From assembly GCA_002840405.1 (NCBI GenBank), contig PHAR01000002.1, positions 355,460 through 419,459 of the forward strand: a DNA stretch of 64,000 nt. Direction: 5' to 3'. The translations under genes were made by a program, and so were the position numbers. Origin of the DNA: Deltaproteobacteria bacterium HGW-Deltaproteobacteria-8 (GTDB taxonomy: Bacteria; Desulfobacterota; Desulfovibrionia; Desulfovibrionales; Desulfovibrionaceae). The notes under the pieces are model-generated. The model did not search any database, had not been told where the DNA came from, and saw nothing but the letters and a program-made list of their open reading frames with translations. Of this stretch, positions 35,793 to 44,961 are shown in pieces (position 1 is the stretch's first letter; every line of letters starts with the position of its first letter).

Positions 35793-36725
35793 GTGCCCGC
35801 CGACATCTCGCCTGCCCCCTCCTTACAACTTCCTCGCGGCCTGCGCATTCTGGCCTTAGGCCTTCCCGGTCTGGCCGAGCCCCTGGACCCGCAGTCCCTG
35901 GCCTCCGTACATCCCTTGTGGGCTGCGGACGTCGAGGCCCTCGGCCCCTGGCGGCTTGAGCAGGATCGGGTCTGGCTGCCGGGCAGTCCCCAGGGCGCTG
36001 ACATCAGTGTGTGCGGTCCGTGCTCCTCGACCATGGACGTGGCCCGCGAGCTCGTTGCGCGTGGCGAACTCGGCGTCTTTGGCCAGGGCTGGGGCAGCGT
36101 CATCGCGCCGACCCAGACAGGGGGGCGCGGGCAGCTGCGCCGGGCCTGGCTCTCGTCCCCGGGCAACGTGCTGGCCACGCTGGTCATGCCGCCCGCAGAG
36201 GGCCTGTGGAACGATCTGCGGCCCCTGGTCCTCGGGCACCTGCTGGCCGAGGCTCTGGGAGACGTTTGCGGAGATGTTCGCGTCAAGTGGCCGAATGATC
36301 TTCTGCTGGATGACCATAAAATCGGTGGAATCCTGGTGGAGGAGCGCCCCGGCTGCATTCTTGCGGGCATCGGCCTGAATCTGGCCTGGGCTCCGCGCGA
36401 GGAGGAGCTGCGCCAGGGGCACTGCGTTGCCGCAGGCTGTTTCCCGGCTATTTCCGGAGTTTCTGGCGTCCTGGGCCTATGGCGGATGCTTGTAAATCGG
36501 TTGGAAACGGGTTACCTTTCTCTCCTTGAGACCTTCACACCTGGTGATTTTCTGACGATCTTCCAGTCCAGACTTGCCTGGAAGGGGCGGCGTGTCCTTG
36601 TGACTGAGGGCGCTGGCGTTCGGTACAAAGCCAGGATCAAGGGAGTTTCAGGAAAGGGTGAGTTGGTTCTGGATCATGAGGGCAGGGAGATTCTCCTCCT
36701 CGCTGGTGATGTGACGCCCGTCTGA
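35793..36725 (+). CDS. birA: Biotin-protein ligase with altered biotinyl-AMP loop
   Basis: The product has ~310 residues from a GTG at 35793, which has GGAG 6 nt upstream; an ATG at 35739 is possible but almost touches the divergent cca start. Ligase motifs: CSSTMDVARELV, KWPNDLLLDDHKIGGILVE and a C-terminal SH3-like domain (VLVTEGAGVRYKARIKGVS). The adenylate loop, GRGRRGRxW in E. coli, reads GRGQLRRAW (Gln ~114), changing the positions equivalent to R118, R119 and G120. The N-terminal ~75 residues are not the usual DNA-binding domain, so it is probably not a repressor. It lies 61 nt before pyruvate carboxylase, its likely substrate. Confidence 0.88.
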   Translation: MPADISPAPSLQLPRGLRILALGLPGLAEPLDPQSLASVHPLWAADVEALGPWRLEQDRVWLPGSPQGADISVCGPCSSTMDVARELVARGELGVFGQGWGSVIAPTQTGGRGQLRRAWLSSPGNVLATLVMPPAEGLWNDLRPLVLGHLLAEALGDVCGDVRVKWPNDLLLDDHKIGGILVEERPGCILAGIGLNLAWAPREEELRQGHCVAAGCFPAISGVSGVLGLWRMLVNRLETGYLSLLETFTPGDFLTIFQSRLAWKGRRVLVTEGAGVRYKARIKGVSGKGELVLDHEGREILLLAGDVTPV

Positions 36726-36757
36726 AGCCCTGTCGCTGGGCTGGGCGGGCGACAATA

Positions 36758-36769
36758 TATGTGCACATA
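36758..36769. promoter_or_regulatory. 12-bp perfect palindrome before pyruvate carboxylase
   Basis: TATGTGCACATA lies 18 nt before the pyc start, upstream of its G-rich ribosome site. It could be an operator. It is different in its centre from the TTGTACGTACAA core found before the PEP synthase-like gene. Confidence 0.35.
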
Positions 36770-36786
36770 ACGGGGGATTTTTCCGC

Positions 36787-39700
36787 ATGAAGCCGAAGTC
36801 GTTCGAGCAGGTTCTGGAAATCGTCAAGGGCAAGCCTATTCTTGTGGCCAACCGGGGTATCCCGGCTCGGCGCATCTGCCGTTCCATCACTGAGATGTTC
36901 GAGGCCGTGGCCGTAATGACCGCGACCGACGTGGACAAGACCTCTCCCGCCACCACTGGCGCCCATGAACTGCTCCTGCTGGGCGAAGACCCCCGCGCCT
37001 ATCTCGACCTGGACCGCATCATCAAGATGGCCAAGGATCGTGGCATCGTGGCCATTCACCCCGGCTGGGGCTTTGGCAGCGAGGACGACTCCTTCCCCCG
37101 AAAGTGCGAGGAAGCGGGTGTCATCTTCATCGGGCCGGACCAGGGGCCAATGCGCCTTTTGGGCAACAAAGTGGCCGTGCGCAAGCTGGCCGAGGAGATC
37201 GGCGTGCCCGTGGTGCCCGGTTCCCCGGAGGCCGTCTCCATCCCTGAGGCCCGCAAGATCGCCAAGGAAATCGGCTTCCCCATCATGCTCAAGGCCGAGG
37301 GCGGCGGCGGCGGACGCGGCATCTACGAGGTCTACGAGGAAAGCCAGCTGGAGAGCGCCTTTGGCAAGGCCTCGGCCCTGGCCAAGGCCAGCTTCGGCAA
37401 CCCGCGCCTGTATGTGGAGAAGCTGCTCACCTCTGTCCGGCACATCGAATTTCAGACTGTGGCCGACAAGTTCGGCAACGTCTTTGTCTTTGACGAGCGT
37501 GACTGCTCCGTGCAGCGCAACCACCAGAAGCTCATTGAGATCACCCCCTCGCCCTGGCCCGTCTTCACCGATGCCCTGCGCAAGGAGCTCAAGGGCTACT
37601 CCGAGATGCTCATCAAGGCCTGCGGCTACCACTCGCTCGCCACGGTTGAGTTCCTGGTGGACAAGGACGGGCGGCCCTACCTCATCGAGGTCAACACCCG
37701 CCTGCAGGTGGAGCACGGCATCACCGAGTGCCGCTACGGCATCGACCTCGTTGAGGAGCAGATCGCCATCGCCTTCGGCTCCAAGCTGCGCTTTACCGAG
37801 AAGAACACCAAGCCCTACCTGCACGCCATGCAGGTGCGCGTAAACTGTGAGGACCCCCAGGACGACTTCTCGCCCAACGCCGGGACCATCACCCGCTACG
37901 TCTCCCCCGGCGGCCAGGGCGTGCGCATCGACTCCTGCATCTGCGCGGGCTACCACTTTCCCTCGCGCTACGACTCCGCCGCCGCGCTCCTGATCACCTA
38001 CGGCAGCACTTGGGACAAGACCGTCATGCTCATGCGCCGCGCCCTGCGCGAATATATGATCAGTGGCGTCAAGACGACCATCAACTTCCACCGCCAGGTC
38101 ATCAAGCACCCGGACTTCGTCTCCGGCGACTACGACACCAACTTCGTGCGCCTGAAGAAGGGCGAACTGATGGCGTACTCGGACCAGGAGCCGGAGCGCG
38201 TGCGCCTGACGCGCCTGGTGGCCGAGATCTCGGCCAAGGGCTACAATCCGTATGTTTCCCTGGGCGAGTATCGTGGCCGCTGCGACAAGCGCGTGGGCCG
38301 CTTCCAGCTGGTCAAGGCGCCGGATACGGCCGATGCAGCCTTTGAGCCGCGCATCACCCGCGCCATGAGCCGGGACACAATCCTGGACATCCTGCGTGAG
38401 GACCGCGGCAACGGCATCATCCACTTCTGCGACACCACCACCCGCGACATCACGCAAAGCAACAGCGGCAACCGCTTCCGTCTGGCCGAGGACCGCATCA
38501 TCGGCCCCTATCTGGACCGTTGCGGCTTCTTCTCGCTGGAGAATGGCGGTGGCGCGCACTTCCACGTGGCCATGCTGGCCAACATGACCTACCCCTTTAC
38601 CGAGGCCAAGGAGTGGAACCAGTTCGCGCCAACCACGCTGAAGCAGATTCTCATCCGCTCCACCAATGTTCTGGGCTACAAACCGCAGCCCAAGAACATC
38701 ATGCGCATGACCGGCGAGATGGTCTGTGAGCACTACGACGTCATCCGCTGCTTTGACTTCCTGAATCATACCGAAAATATGCGTCCCTTCGCCGAGGTTG
38801 CGCTGGGCTCCAAGAAGCATATCTTCGAGCCCGCCCTGTCCATGTCCTGGGCCAAGGGGTTTGACGTTGAGCATTACCTGGGCGTCACCGAGAGCATCCT
38901 CGCCATGTGTGCGGATGTCCTGGGCGTATCCAAGAAGAAGGCCACCCAGTCGATCATCCTCGGTCTCAAGGACATGGGCGGCACGTGTCCGCCGCGCTTC
39001 ATGCGCGAGCTTGTCGGCGCCCTGGTCGAGAAGCACCCGGACCTGGTCATCCACAGCCACCGCCACTACACCGACGGCCTCTTTGTGCCGACCATGGGCG
39101 CCGCAGCCCAGGCCGGCGCCCACATTGTGGACACGGGCATCGGCTCTTCCGTGCGCTGGTACGGCCAGGGCGATGTGCTCTCCACCGCAGCCTATATTGA
39201 AGAGGAAATGAAGGACAAGAATGGGGGCTGCCTCACCACCTTGCTCGACAAGGAGATGATCCGCGCCACCAACTTCACCCTCAAGCAGATCATGCCCTAC
39301 TACGACCGCTACTGCGCCCCGTTCTTCCAGGGCATCGACCACGACGTGGTCATGCATGGCATGCCCGGCGGCGCAACCTCCTCCTCCCAGGAAGGGGCCA
39401 TGAAGCAGGGCTACATCCATCTCTTGCCCTACATGCTGAAGTTCCTGGCCGGCACGCGCAAGATCGTGCGCTACCACGACGTCACCCCGGGCTCGCAGAT
39501 CACCTGGAATACCGCATTTCTGGGTGTCACCGGCGCGTACAAGCGCGGCGGCGAGCGCGAAGTGCGACGCTTGCTGAACATTCTGGACATCGTGAATCTG
39601 GCGCCTGAAGCCGAGTTGACCGCCCATGAGCGCGAGGCCCGGCTCGACCTCTACTGCGACAGCAACGACGCCTTCCGCAACCTGCTGGTGGGCAAGTACG

Positions 39701-40509
39701 GCAAGCTGCCCCTGGGCTTCCCGGCCGACTGGGTCTACCAGAGCGCCTTTGGCGCGGACTGGAAGGACGCCATCGCCAACCGCACGGAGTCCTCGCCTCT
39801 GGAGTCCCTGCCGGACATGGACATACAGGCCGAGGAGCACGCCCTGACGGCGCGCCTGGGCCGCAAGCCCACGCCCGAGGAGTTCGTCCTTTATCTGAAC
39901 CACCCGGGCGACGCGCTCAAGACCATCGAGTTCTGCGAGACCTTTGGCGACTCCAACAACCTGCCCGTGGACGTCTGGTTCGAGGGGCTGGAGAAGAACG
40001 AGAAGCTGCTCTTCCAGAGCGCCTCTGGCAAGCCGCACGTCATGCGCATCGACGACATCTCCGAGCCTGACGAGCAGGGCATGAGCATGGTGCGCTACAC
40101 CGTGGACAACGAAAGCGTGAGCTATCAGGTGAAGGTGCGCGAGGGCGTCGCCTCGGAGCGCGATTCCGTGGAGATGGCCGACGGCAAGAACCCGTACCAC
40201 ATCGCCTCGCCCTCAAACGGCGACCTCTGGGTCATGCACGTGCGCGCGGGCGACCATGTCAAGCAGGGCGAGGAGCTCTGCAACATCTCCATCATGAAGC
40301 AGGAGAAGAGCGTCTATGCGCCCGTGGCCGGAATGGTCAGGCGGGTGCTCAAGAACGCCAACTACCAGGAAGACAAGATCATGGTGCCTGTGAAGGAGGG
40401 CGAACTCCTGCTCGAACTCGGCCCGGTCGAGAGCTGCTGCCCCACCTGCAAGGCCCCTGTGGGCAGCTCCGACTTCAAGTTCTGCCCGAGCTGCGGCCAA
40501 AAAATCTAG
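36787..40509 (+). CDS. pyc: Pyruvate carboxylase, single-chain, with C-terminal zinc ribbon
   Basis: The 1240-residue product has biotin carboxylase at ~1-470 (ILVANRGIPARRICRS, HPGWGFGSEDD, the Gly-rich KAEGGGGGRGI, EVNTRLQVEHGITE), carboxyltransferase at ~545-850 (FCDTTTRDITQSN, HSHRHYTDGLFVPTMGAAAQ) and a biotinyl domain at ~1135-1210. The biotin Lys lies in ISIMKQEKSVYAPVAG, where most enzymes have AMKM. Past the biotinyl domain there is a CPTC...CPSCG zinc ribbon (last ~25 residues), which ordinary pyruvate carboxylases lack. It makes oxaloacetate from pyruvate, bicarbonate and ATP. birA precedes it; a PEP synthase-like gene follows. Confidence 0.95.
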   Translation: MKPKSFEQVLEIVKGKPILVANRGIPARRICRSITEMFEAVAVMTATDVDKTSPATTGAHELLLLGEDPRAYLDLDRIIKMAKDRGIVAIHPGWGFGSEDDSFPRKCEEAGVIFIGPDQGPMRLLGNKVAVRKLAEEIGVPVVPGSPEAVSIPEARKIAKEIGFPIMLKAEGGGGGRGIYEVYEESQLESAFGKASALAKASFGNPRLYVEKLLTSVRHIEFQTVADKFGNVFVFDERDCSVQRNHQKLIEITPSPWPVFTDALRKELKGYSEMLIKACGYHSLATVEFLVDKDGRPYLIEVNTRLQVEHGITECRYGIDLVEEQIAIAFGSKLRFTEKNTKPYLHAMQVRVNCEDPQDDFSPNAGTITRYVSPGGQGVRIDSCICAGYHFPSRYDSAAALLITYGSTWDKTVMLMRRALREYMISGVKTTINFHRQVIKHPDFVSGDYDTNFVRLKKGELMAYSDQEPERVRLTRLVAEISAKGYNPYVSLGEYRGRCDKRVGRFQLVKAPDTADAAFEPRITRAMSRDTILDILREDRGNGIIHFCDTTTRDITQSNSGNRFRLAEDRIIGPYLDRCGFFSLENGGGAHFHVAMLANMTYPFTEAKEWNQFAPTTLKQILIRSTNVLGYKPQPKNIMRMTGEMVCEHYDVIRCFDFLNHTENMRPFAEVALGSKKHIFEPALSMSWAKGFDVEHYLGVTESILAMCADVLGVSKKKATQSIILGLKDMGGTCPPRFMRELVGALVEKHPDLVIHSHRHYTDGLFVPTMGAAAQAGAHIVDTGIGSSVRWYGQGDVLSTAAYIEEEMKDKNGGCLTTLLDKEMIRATNFTLKQIMPYYDRYCAPFFQGIDHDVVMHGMPGGATSSSQEGAMKQGYIHLLPYMLKFLAGTRKIVRYHDVTPGSQITWNTAFLGVTGAYKRGGEREVRRLLNILDIVNLAPEAELTAHEREARLDLYCDSNDAFRNLLVGKYGKLPLGFPADWVYQSAFGADWKDAIANRTESSPLESLPDMDIQAEEHALTARLGRKPTPEEFVLYLNHPGDALKTIEFCETFGDSNNLPVDVWFEGLEKNEKLLFQSASGKPHVMRIDDISEPDEQGMSMVRYTVDNESVSYQVKVREGVASERDSVEMADGKNPYHIASPSNGDLWVMHVRAGDHVKQGEELCNISIMKQEKSVYAPVAGMVRRVLKNANYQEDKIMVPVKEGELLLELGPVESCCPTCKAPVGSSDFKFCPSCGQKI

Positions 40510-40534
40510 CTTGGCCAGTTCGTCCGAGGGGCTA

Positions 40535-40574
40535 TATTGTTGTACGTACAAGTGATGCAGGGTCGTCAGACAAG
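40535..40574 (+). repeat. Copy 1 of a 40-bp direct repeat with palindromic core
   Basis: It matches copy 2 (40677-40716) at 34 of 40 positions; starts are 142 bp apart. The core TTGTACGTACAA is a perfect 12-bp palindrome. It sits 25 bp after the pyc stop. Paired, spaced palindromic boxes suggest binding sites for a dimeric regulator acting on the downstream gene. Confidence 0.7.
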
Positions 40575-40676
40575 TTGCGGGCGGGTAGTCGAGAATAGTC
40601 CGCAGATCTCAATCGCATGGCATAAACGGGTGTGACGAAAGCCCCGGCCTTGGCCGCTTAATCGTTGATTTGCCGG

Positions 40677-40716
40677 TATTGTTGTATGTACAATTGACGA
40701 AGGGTCGACAAACAAG
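40677..40716 (+). repeat. Copy 2 of a 40-bp direct repeat with near-palindromic core
   Basis: The core is TTGTATGTACAA (one mismatch from palindrome), followed by TTGACGAAGGGTCGACAA-type sequence shared with copy 1. It ends about 135 bp before the PEP synthase-like start. The remainder of the 344-bp gap (40510-40853) holds AAGGAGG just before the next gene and nothing else I recognise. Confidence 0.7.
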
Positions 40717-40853
40717 GTATCGGTATAAAGACGATAAGGCGTTGCGCGTCCTGTTCCCGGTTGCACGAGATCCTCGTGAACGGAATGGGACGTGCTTGCG
40801 TCCTCTGATTCGGCCCATTCGGCCTGATGCCCCAAGATGCAAGGAGGAGAGCC

Positions 40854-43800
40854 ATGGCCAAGACCAAAAAGGACCAGAGCGCCAAGCCCGCGAGCGATGC
40901 GCCGGAATCCAAGCCCAAACCCGCTGCCAAGCCCGACCTGACTGAGAAGATCGTCCTTACCGGCGCGGACATCGTTGCGATCGGACCCGACGCCGAGCTG
41001 CTTGTCGGCGGCAAGAACTACAACACAGCCATCATCAGCCAGGTCCAGGGCATTCGCGCCCCGCAGTTCCGGGCCATCTCCTCAAACGCCTTCCACATGC
41101 TTCTCGACGAGACCAAGGTCAACGCGGCCCTGGTGCGCTCCATCGTGGACAAGGAATACAACACCACGGACTGGAACGACGACGAGATCAACCGCGACGT
41201 CGAGTTCATGCGCAAGTTCACGCGCCGCATCGCCAAACGCGTCCGGGACGAGCTGGCGAAGAATTCCGGCACCCTCATCAAGCTGCGGACCTTTGTGAAC
41301 AACGTGGTGGAGGGCTTCGCCACCAGCCCCGAGGGCATCGACCAGCTGCGCAAGCGCTCCGTGCTCGTGCAGGCCGCCATCCTTTCCGTTGAGCCACCGC
41401 AGGACGTCGTCGAGTCCGTGCGCAGGGCCTACCTGGACATCTGCAACGACGCCGGCCTGGAGAACGAGCCCGTGGCCGTGCGCTCCTCCGCCGCCGGAGA
41501 GGACAGCCGCAAGAAGGCCTTCGCCGGCCTGCAGGACACCTACCTGAACATCGTGGGCGAGGACCGTTGCGTCGAGGCCTACCACTGGGACTGCGCCTCA
41601 GCCTACAACCTGCGCAGCATGACCTACCGCCGCGAGGCCATCCTCGACGCCGTGAGCAAGGCCGAGCAGACCGGCGACGACACCATCGCCGAGACGGCCA
41701 AGAAGGAATGGGCCATCGAGAACACCTCGCTCTCGGTGTGCATCATGCGCATGATCAATCCGCTCATCTCCGGCACGGCCTTCAGCGCCGACACGAGCAC
41801 CGGCTGCCGCGGCACGGACCGCAACGACCTGGTGTCCATCGACGCCAGCTATGGCCTGGGCGAGGCCGTTGTGGGCGGCATGGTCACCCCGGACAAATTC
41901 TACGTCTTCCAGCGCGACGACAACTCCGAGGTCGTTGTCCGCTACATGGGCTGCAAGGACAAGAAGATCGTCTACGACGAGGACCTGGGCGGCACCAAGG
42001 ACGTGCCTGTCGACGAGAACGAGGTTTTCCGCTGGGCGCTCTCCCTGGCCCAGGCCGAAGAAGTTGCGCGCGGCGTGCGCGGCATCTCCAAGGCCTACGG
42101 CGGCATGATCATGGACACCGAGTTCTGCATCGATTCGGCTGACCGTCTGTGGTTCGTCCAGGCCCGGCCCGAGACTCGCTGGAACGACGACTTCGACCAG
42201 CACCCGGACACCATCTTCATGCGCCGCAAGGAAGTGGACCCCAAGGCCCTGACCGACGCCGAGCTGATTCTTGAAGGCAACGGCGCCTCGCGCGGGGCGG
42301 GCCAAGGCGTTGTGAAGTTTCTGCGCTCCGCCCTTGAGTTGAACAAGGTCAACAAGGGCGACATCCTGGCCGCAGAGCGCACAGACCCGGACATGGTGCC
42401 GGGCATGCGCATCGCCAGCGCCATTCTGGCCGACGTCGGCGGCGACACCAGCCACGCGGCCATCACTTCCCGTGAACTGGGCATCCCGGCGGTCATCGGC
42501 CTGCAGCGCCTGGAGGTCATCCGCTCGCTTGATGGCCAGGAGATCACTGTGGACGGCTCTCGCGGCCGCGTGTACCGGGGCCGTCTGCCCCTGGTGGACG
42601 TGGGCGGCGAGATCGACGTGAGCAAGCTCCCGGCCACCAAGACCAAGGTTGGTCTCATCTTGGCCGACATCGGCCAGTCCCTGTTCCTTTCCCGTCTGCG
42701 CCGCGTGCCGGACTTCGAAGTGGGCCTGCTGCGCGCCGAGTTCATGCTCGGCAACATCAGCGTGCATCCCCTGGCCCTGGAGGCCTTTGACCGTGGCGTG
42801 CTGAACTCCCTGGTGGATGCCAAACTGCGCGAGCTGGACGGCATCCTCTCCAAGGTCATGAAGGAACAGCTGTCCACGGGCCTCATCAACATGCGCTTCA
42901 AGCTGCGCGACTACGTGGGCCTCGTCACCGGCCTGGGCAAGGAACTGGCCGCGCTAAGCGAGCGTGAGAACACCAAGGGCACCGACGAGGTGCTGGCCCT
43001 GCACCGCCGCCTGCGCGAGCTGGACAAGAAGCTCGACGAGCACATCGGCTACGCCACCGAGCGCCTGGAGACCCTGAAGACCTCGGTCTCCCTCAAGAAG
43101 CACATCGCCGTGATCATGGGGTACACCGATGTCGTGGACAACATCCACGAGAGCTACACCGAGGCCCAGAAGACCAAGCAGGACCACGAGCGCGAGATCG
43201 ACAAGATCGCCGAGCGCATCAAGGATGACCCGGGCGTCATCGAGATGTTGGAGCGCATCGCCGCGCTGCGCGAGGATGTGGCGCTCAAGATGGGGCTCAA
43301 GACCGAGATGGACGAGGTGCGCACCCTGCCGGAGCGCATCCGCAAGCTGCTCGAGTCGCGCGGGTTCCGCACCGGCAAGGAGCACTACATCCAGACCCTG
43401 GCCCAGGGTTTGGCGCTGTTCGCCATGGCCTTCTACGGCAAGAACATCGTCTACCGCACCACGGACTTCAAGACCAACGAGTACCGCAACCTCCTGGGCG
43501 GTCTGTTGTTCGAGCAGCACGAGGACAACCCCATGCTGGGCTTTCGCGGCGTCTCGCGCAACATCCACGACTGGGAGCTGGAGGCCTTCAAGCTGGCCCG
43601 CGGCATCTTCGGCGGCAAGAACCTGCAGATCATGCTGCCGTTTGTGCGCACCCTGGAAGAGGCGCGCAGCATGAAGCGCTACCTCAAGCAGGTGCACAAC
43701 ATCGAGTCCGGCAAGGACGGGGTCAAGCTCATCCTCATGGCCGAGATTCCTTCCAACGCCATTCTCTGCAAGGAGTTCCTGCAGGAGGTCGACGGCTTCT

Positions 43801-44450
43801 CCATCGGCTCCAACGACATGACCCAGATGGTGCTGGCCACGGACCGCGACAACTCGCGCCTGCAGCACATCTACGACGAGGAGGACCCGGCGGTTGTCTG
43901 GGCCATCCTGGTGACCATCTTCGCGGGCCAGAAGTACGTGAAGAAGGTCGGCTTCTGCGGCCAGGGCGTGTCCAACAGCGAGATCCTGCGCGGTCTGGTC
44001 GCCATCGCCGGCATCGACTCGGCCTCCGTGGTTCCCGACACCTACCGCAAGACCAAGGTCCAGATGGCCGAGGTCGAGGCCCTGAACATTCCTGTGGAAG
44101 GCCTTGGCGCCTGGCTCAAGGAGCAGCATTTCAGGCGCCTGCGCGCACTGCTCGACGAGCACAGCTACGGCCACATCCTCAAGCGCTACAACACCGCCGA
44201 GGACATCATGGAATGGTATGAGGGCGAGCTCGACCGCTTCAGCGAGCAGCTGCGCGACAACATCGAGAACCCCAAGGAAGCCTTCTACCGCCAGGAGATG
44301 GAGCATTTCCGCGCCACCTTCCACAAGCCGGTGATCTACTCCAGCTGGAACTGGACCTACACCGTGGAGGACGCCATGCACCACGCGGGCTTCGCCACCT
44401 ACGAGGAGCAGGCCAAGGCCATGGCGGTCAAGCGCTCCATGCAGTGGTAG
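40854..44450 (+). CDS. PEP synthase-like enzyme with coiled-coil insertion and C-terminal extension
   Basis: The 1198-residue product exceeds ordinary PEP synthase (about 790). The N-terminal ATP-grasp part (~130-440) includes AVRSSAAGEDSRKKAFAGLQ and FVQARPET. The phosphohistidine domain has GGDTSHAAITSREL, His ~534. The C-terminal PEP-binding barrel has LLRAEFMLG, TTDFKTNEYRNLLGG, ENPMLGFRG-type sequence, EIPSNAIL, GSNDMTQMVL and GFCGQG. A predicted coiled-coil stretch of ~160 residues (~660-830) interrupts the barrel, and ~100 extra residues follow it. Expected reaction: pyruvate + ATP to PEP + AMP + phosphate. The ATG at 40854 has AAGGAGGAG upstream. Pyc precedes it, with two 40-bp repeats between. 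Confidence 0.88.
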   Translation: MAKTKKDQSAKPASDAPESKPKPAAKPDLTEKIVLTGADIVAIGPDAELLVGGKNYNTAIISQVQGIRAPQFRAISSNAFHMLLDETKVNAALVRSIVDKEYNTTDWNDDEINRDVEFMRKFTRRIAKRVRDELAKNSGTLIKLRTFVNNVVEGFATSPEGIDQLRKRSVLVQAAILSVEPPQDVVESVRRAYLDICNDAGLENEPVAVRSSAAGEDSRKKAFAGLQDTYLNIVGEDRCVEAYHWDCASAYNLRSMTYRREAILDAVSKAEQTGDDTIAETAKKEWAIENTSLSVCIMRMINPLISGTAFSADTSTGCRGTDRNDLVSIDASYGLGEAVVGGMVTPDKFYVFQRDDNSEVVVRYMGCKDKKIVYDEDLGGTKDVPVDENEVFRWALSLAQAEEVARGVRGISKAYGGMIMDTEFCIDSADRLWFVQARPETRWNDDFDQHPDTIFMRRKEVDPKALTDAELILEGNGASRGAGQGVVKFLRSALELNKVNKGDILAAERTDPDMVPGMRIASAILADVGGDTSHAAITSRELGIPAVIGLQRLEVIRSLDGQEITVDGSRGRVYRGRLPLVDVGGEIDVSKLPATKTKVGLILADIGQSLFLSRLRRVPDFEVGLLRAEFMLGNISVHPLALEAFDRGVLNSLVDAKLRELDGILSKVMKEQLSTGLINMRFKLRDYVGLVTGLGKELAALSERENTKGTDEVLALHRRLRELDKKLDEHIGYATERLETLKTSVSLKKHIAVIMGYTDVVDNIHESYTEAQKTKQDHEREIDKIAERIKDDPGVIEMLERIAALREDVALKMGLKTEMDEVRTLPERIRKLLESRGFRTGKEHYIQTLAQGLALFAMAFYGKNIVYRTTDFKTNEYRNLLGGLLFEQHEDNPMLGFRGVSRNIHDWELEAFKLARGIFGGKNLQIMLPFVRTLEEARSMKRYLKQVHNIESGKDGVKLILMAEIPSNAILCKEFLQEVDGFSIGSNDMTQMVLATDRDNSRLQHIYDEEDPAVVWAILVTIFAGQKYVKKVGFCGQGVSNSEILRGLVAIAGIDSASVVPDTYRKTKVQMAEVEALNIPVEGLGAWLKEQHFRRLRALLDEHSYGHILKRYNTAEDIMEWYEGELDRFSEQLRDNIENPKEAFYRQEMEHFRATFHKPVIYSSWNWTYTVEDAMHHAGFATYEEQAKAMAVKRSMQW

Positions 44451-44488
44451 GAATGCGCCAGGCGGCGTCAGTTCGCCCCTAAAAAGTA

Positions 44489-44520
44489 AACGGCGGTCTG
44501 GAAACAGGCCGCCGTTCTTC
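44489..44520 (+). terminator. Terminator after the PEP synthase-like gene
   Basis: AACGGCGGTCTG pairs with CAGGCCGCCGTT (12 bp, one G-U) around a GAAA loop, followed by CTTC TTTG. An A-run before it may help the convergent PilZ gene. Confidence 0.85.
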
Positions 44521-44536
44521 TTTGCTGGTGCGGTGG

Positions 44537-44899
44537 CTAGTCCTCGAAGGCCGGAATCATGAGCTCGGCGTCGATCTGGTCGGCGTCTGGGGCGTTGTAG
44601 CGCACCAGGTTGCGCAGGTGGAAGAAGCTTTGCTCGTCCATGGTGGGCATGAAGTCGATGGCGACTCCGGTCGTGTCGCTGCGAATGACCCGGCATTCGA
44701 TTTCGATGCTGGCGTCGCTGGCCAGCTCGATGCGGATGACGCCGATTTCGCCTGTAATGATGCCCGGCTGCGGCTTGGCAAGCATGCCCTTCAGGCTGAT
44801 GTTCTGGGTGACCAGGGAATAGGGCTTGGCGCCTTTCTGGAGATAGTTGGCCGTGACATGCGTGCTGACTCTGCTGCGGCGTCGGCGGTTCTCGTCCAT
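44537..44899 (-). CDS. PilZ-domain c-di-GMP binding protein
   Basis: The single-domain 120-residue PilZ protein has an Arg-rich N-terminus RRRRSRVSTHVTANY (the RxxxR c-di-GMP contact) followed by the NISLKGML motif ([D/N]xSxxG) at ~34. Later strands (IEIECRVIRSDTTGVAIDF) complete the barrel. It probably passes c-di-GMP level to a partner such as the flagellar motor. AGGAAGGA lies 7 nt before the ATG at 44899. An HD-GYP regulator that may lower c-di-GMP is encoded at 55.3 kb. Confidence 0.88.
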   Translation of the reverse strand: MDENRRRRSRVSTHVTANYLQKGAKPYSLVTQNISLKGMLAKPQPGIITGEIGVIRIELASDASIEIECRVIRSDTTGVAIDFMPTMDEQSFFHLRNLVRYNAPDADQIDAELMIPAFED

Positions 44900-44961
44900 G
44901 AGTACATCCTTCCTGGGCACTGCTGTCTTTCTTGATTGTTAGGTCGAAACAACAATGGCCG

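Noticed and set aside
36637..40200. 1187-codon minus-strand frame
   Set aside because: Antisense to pyruvate carboxylase; low-complexity His/Val/Gly-rich translation with no domain.
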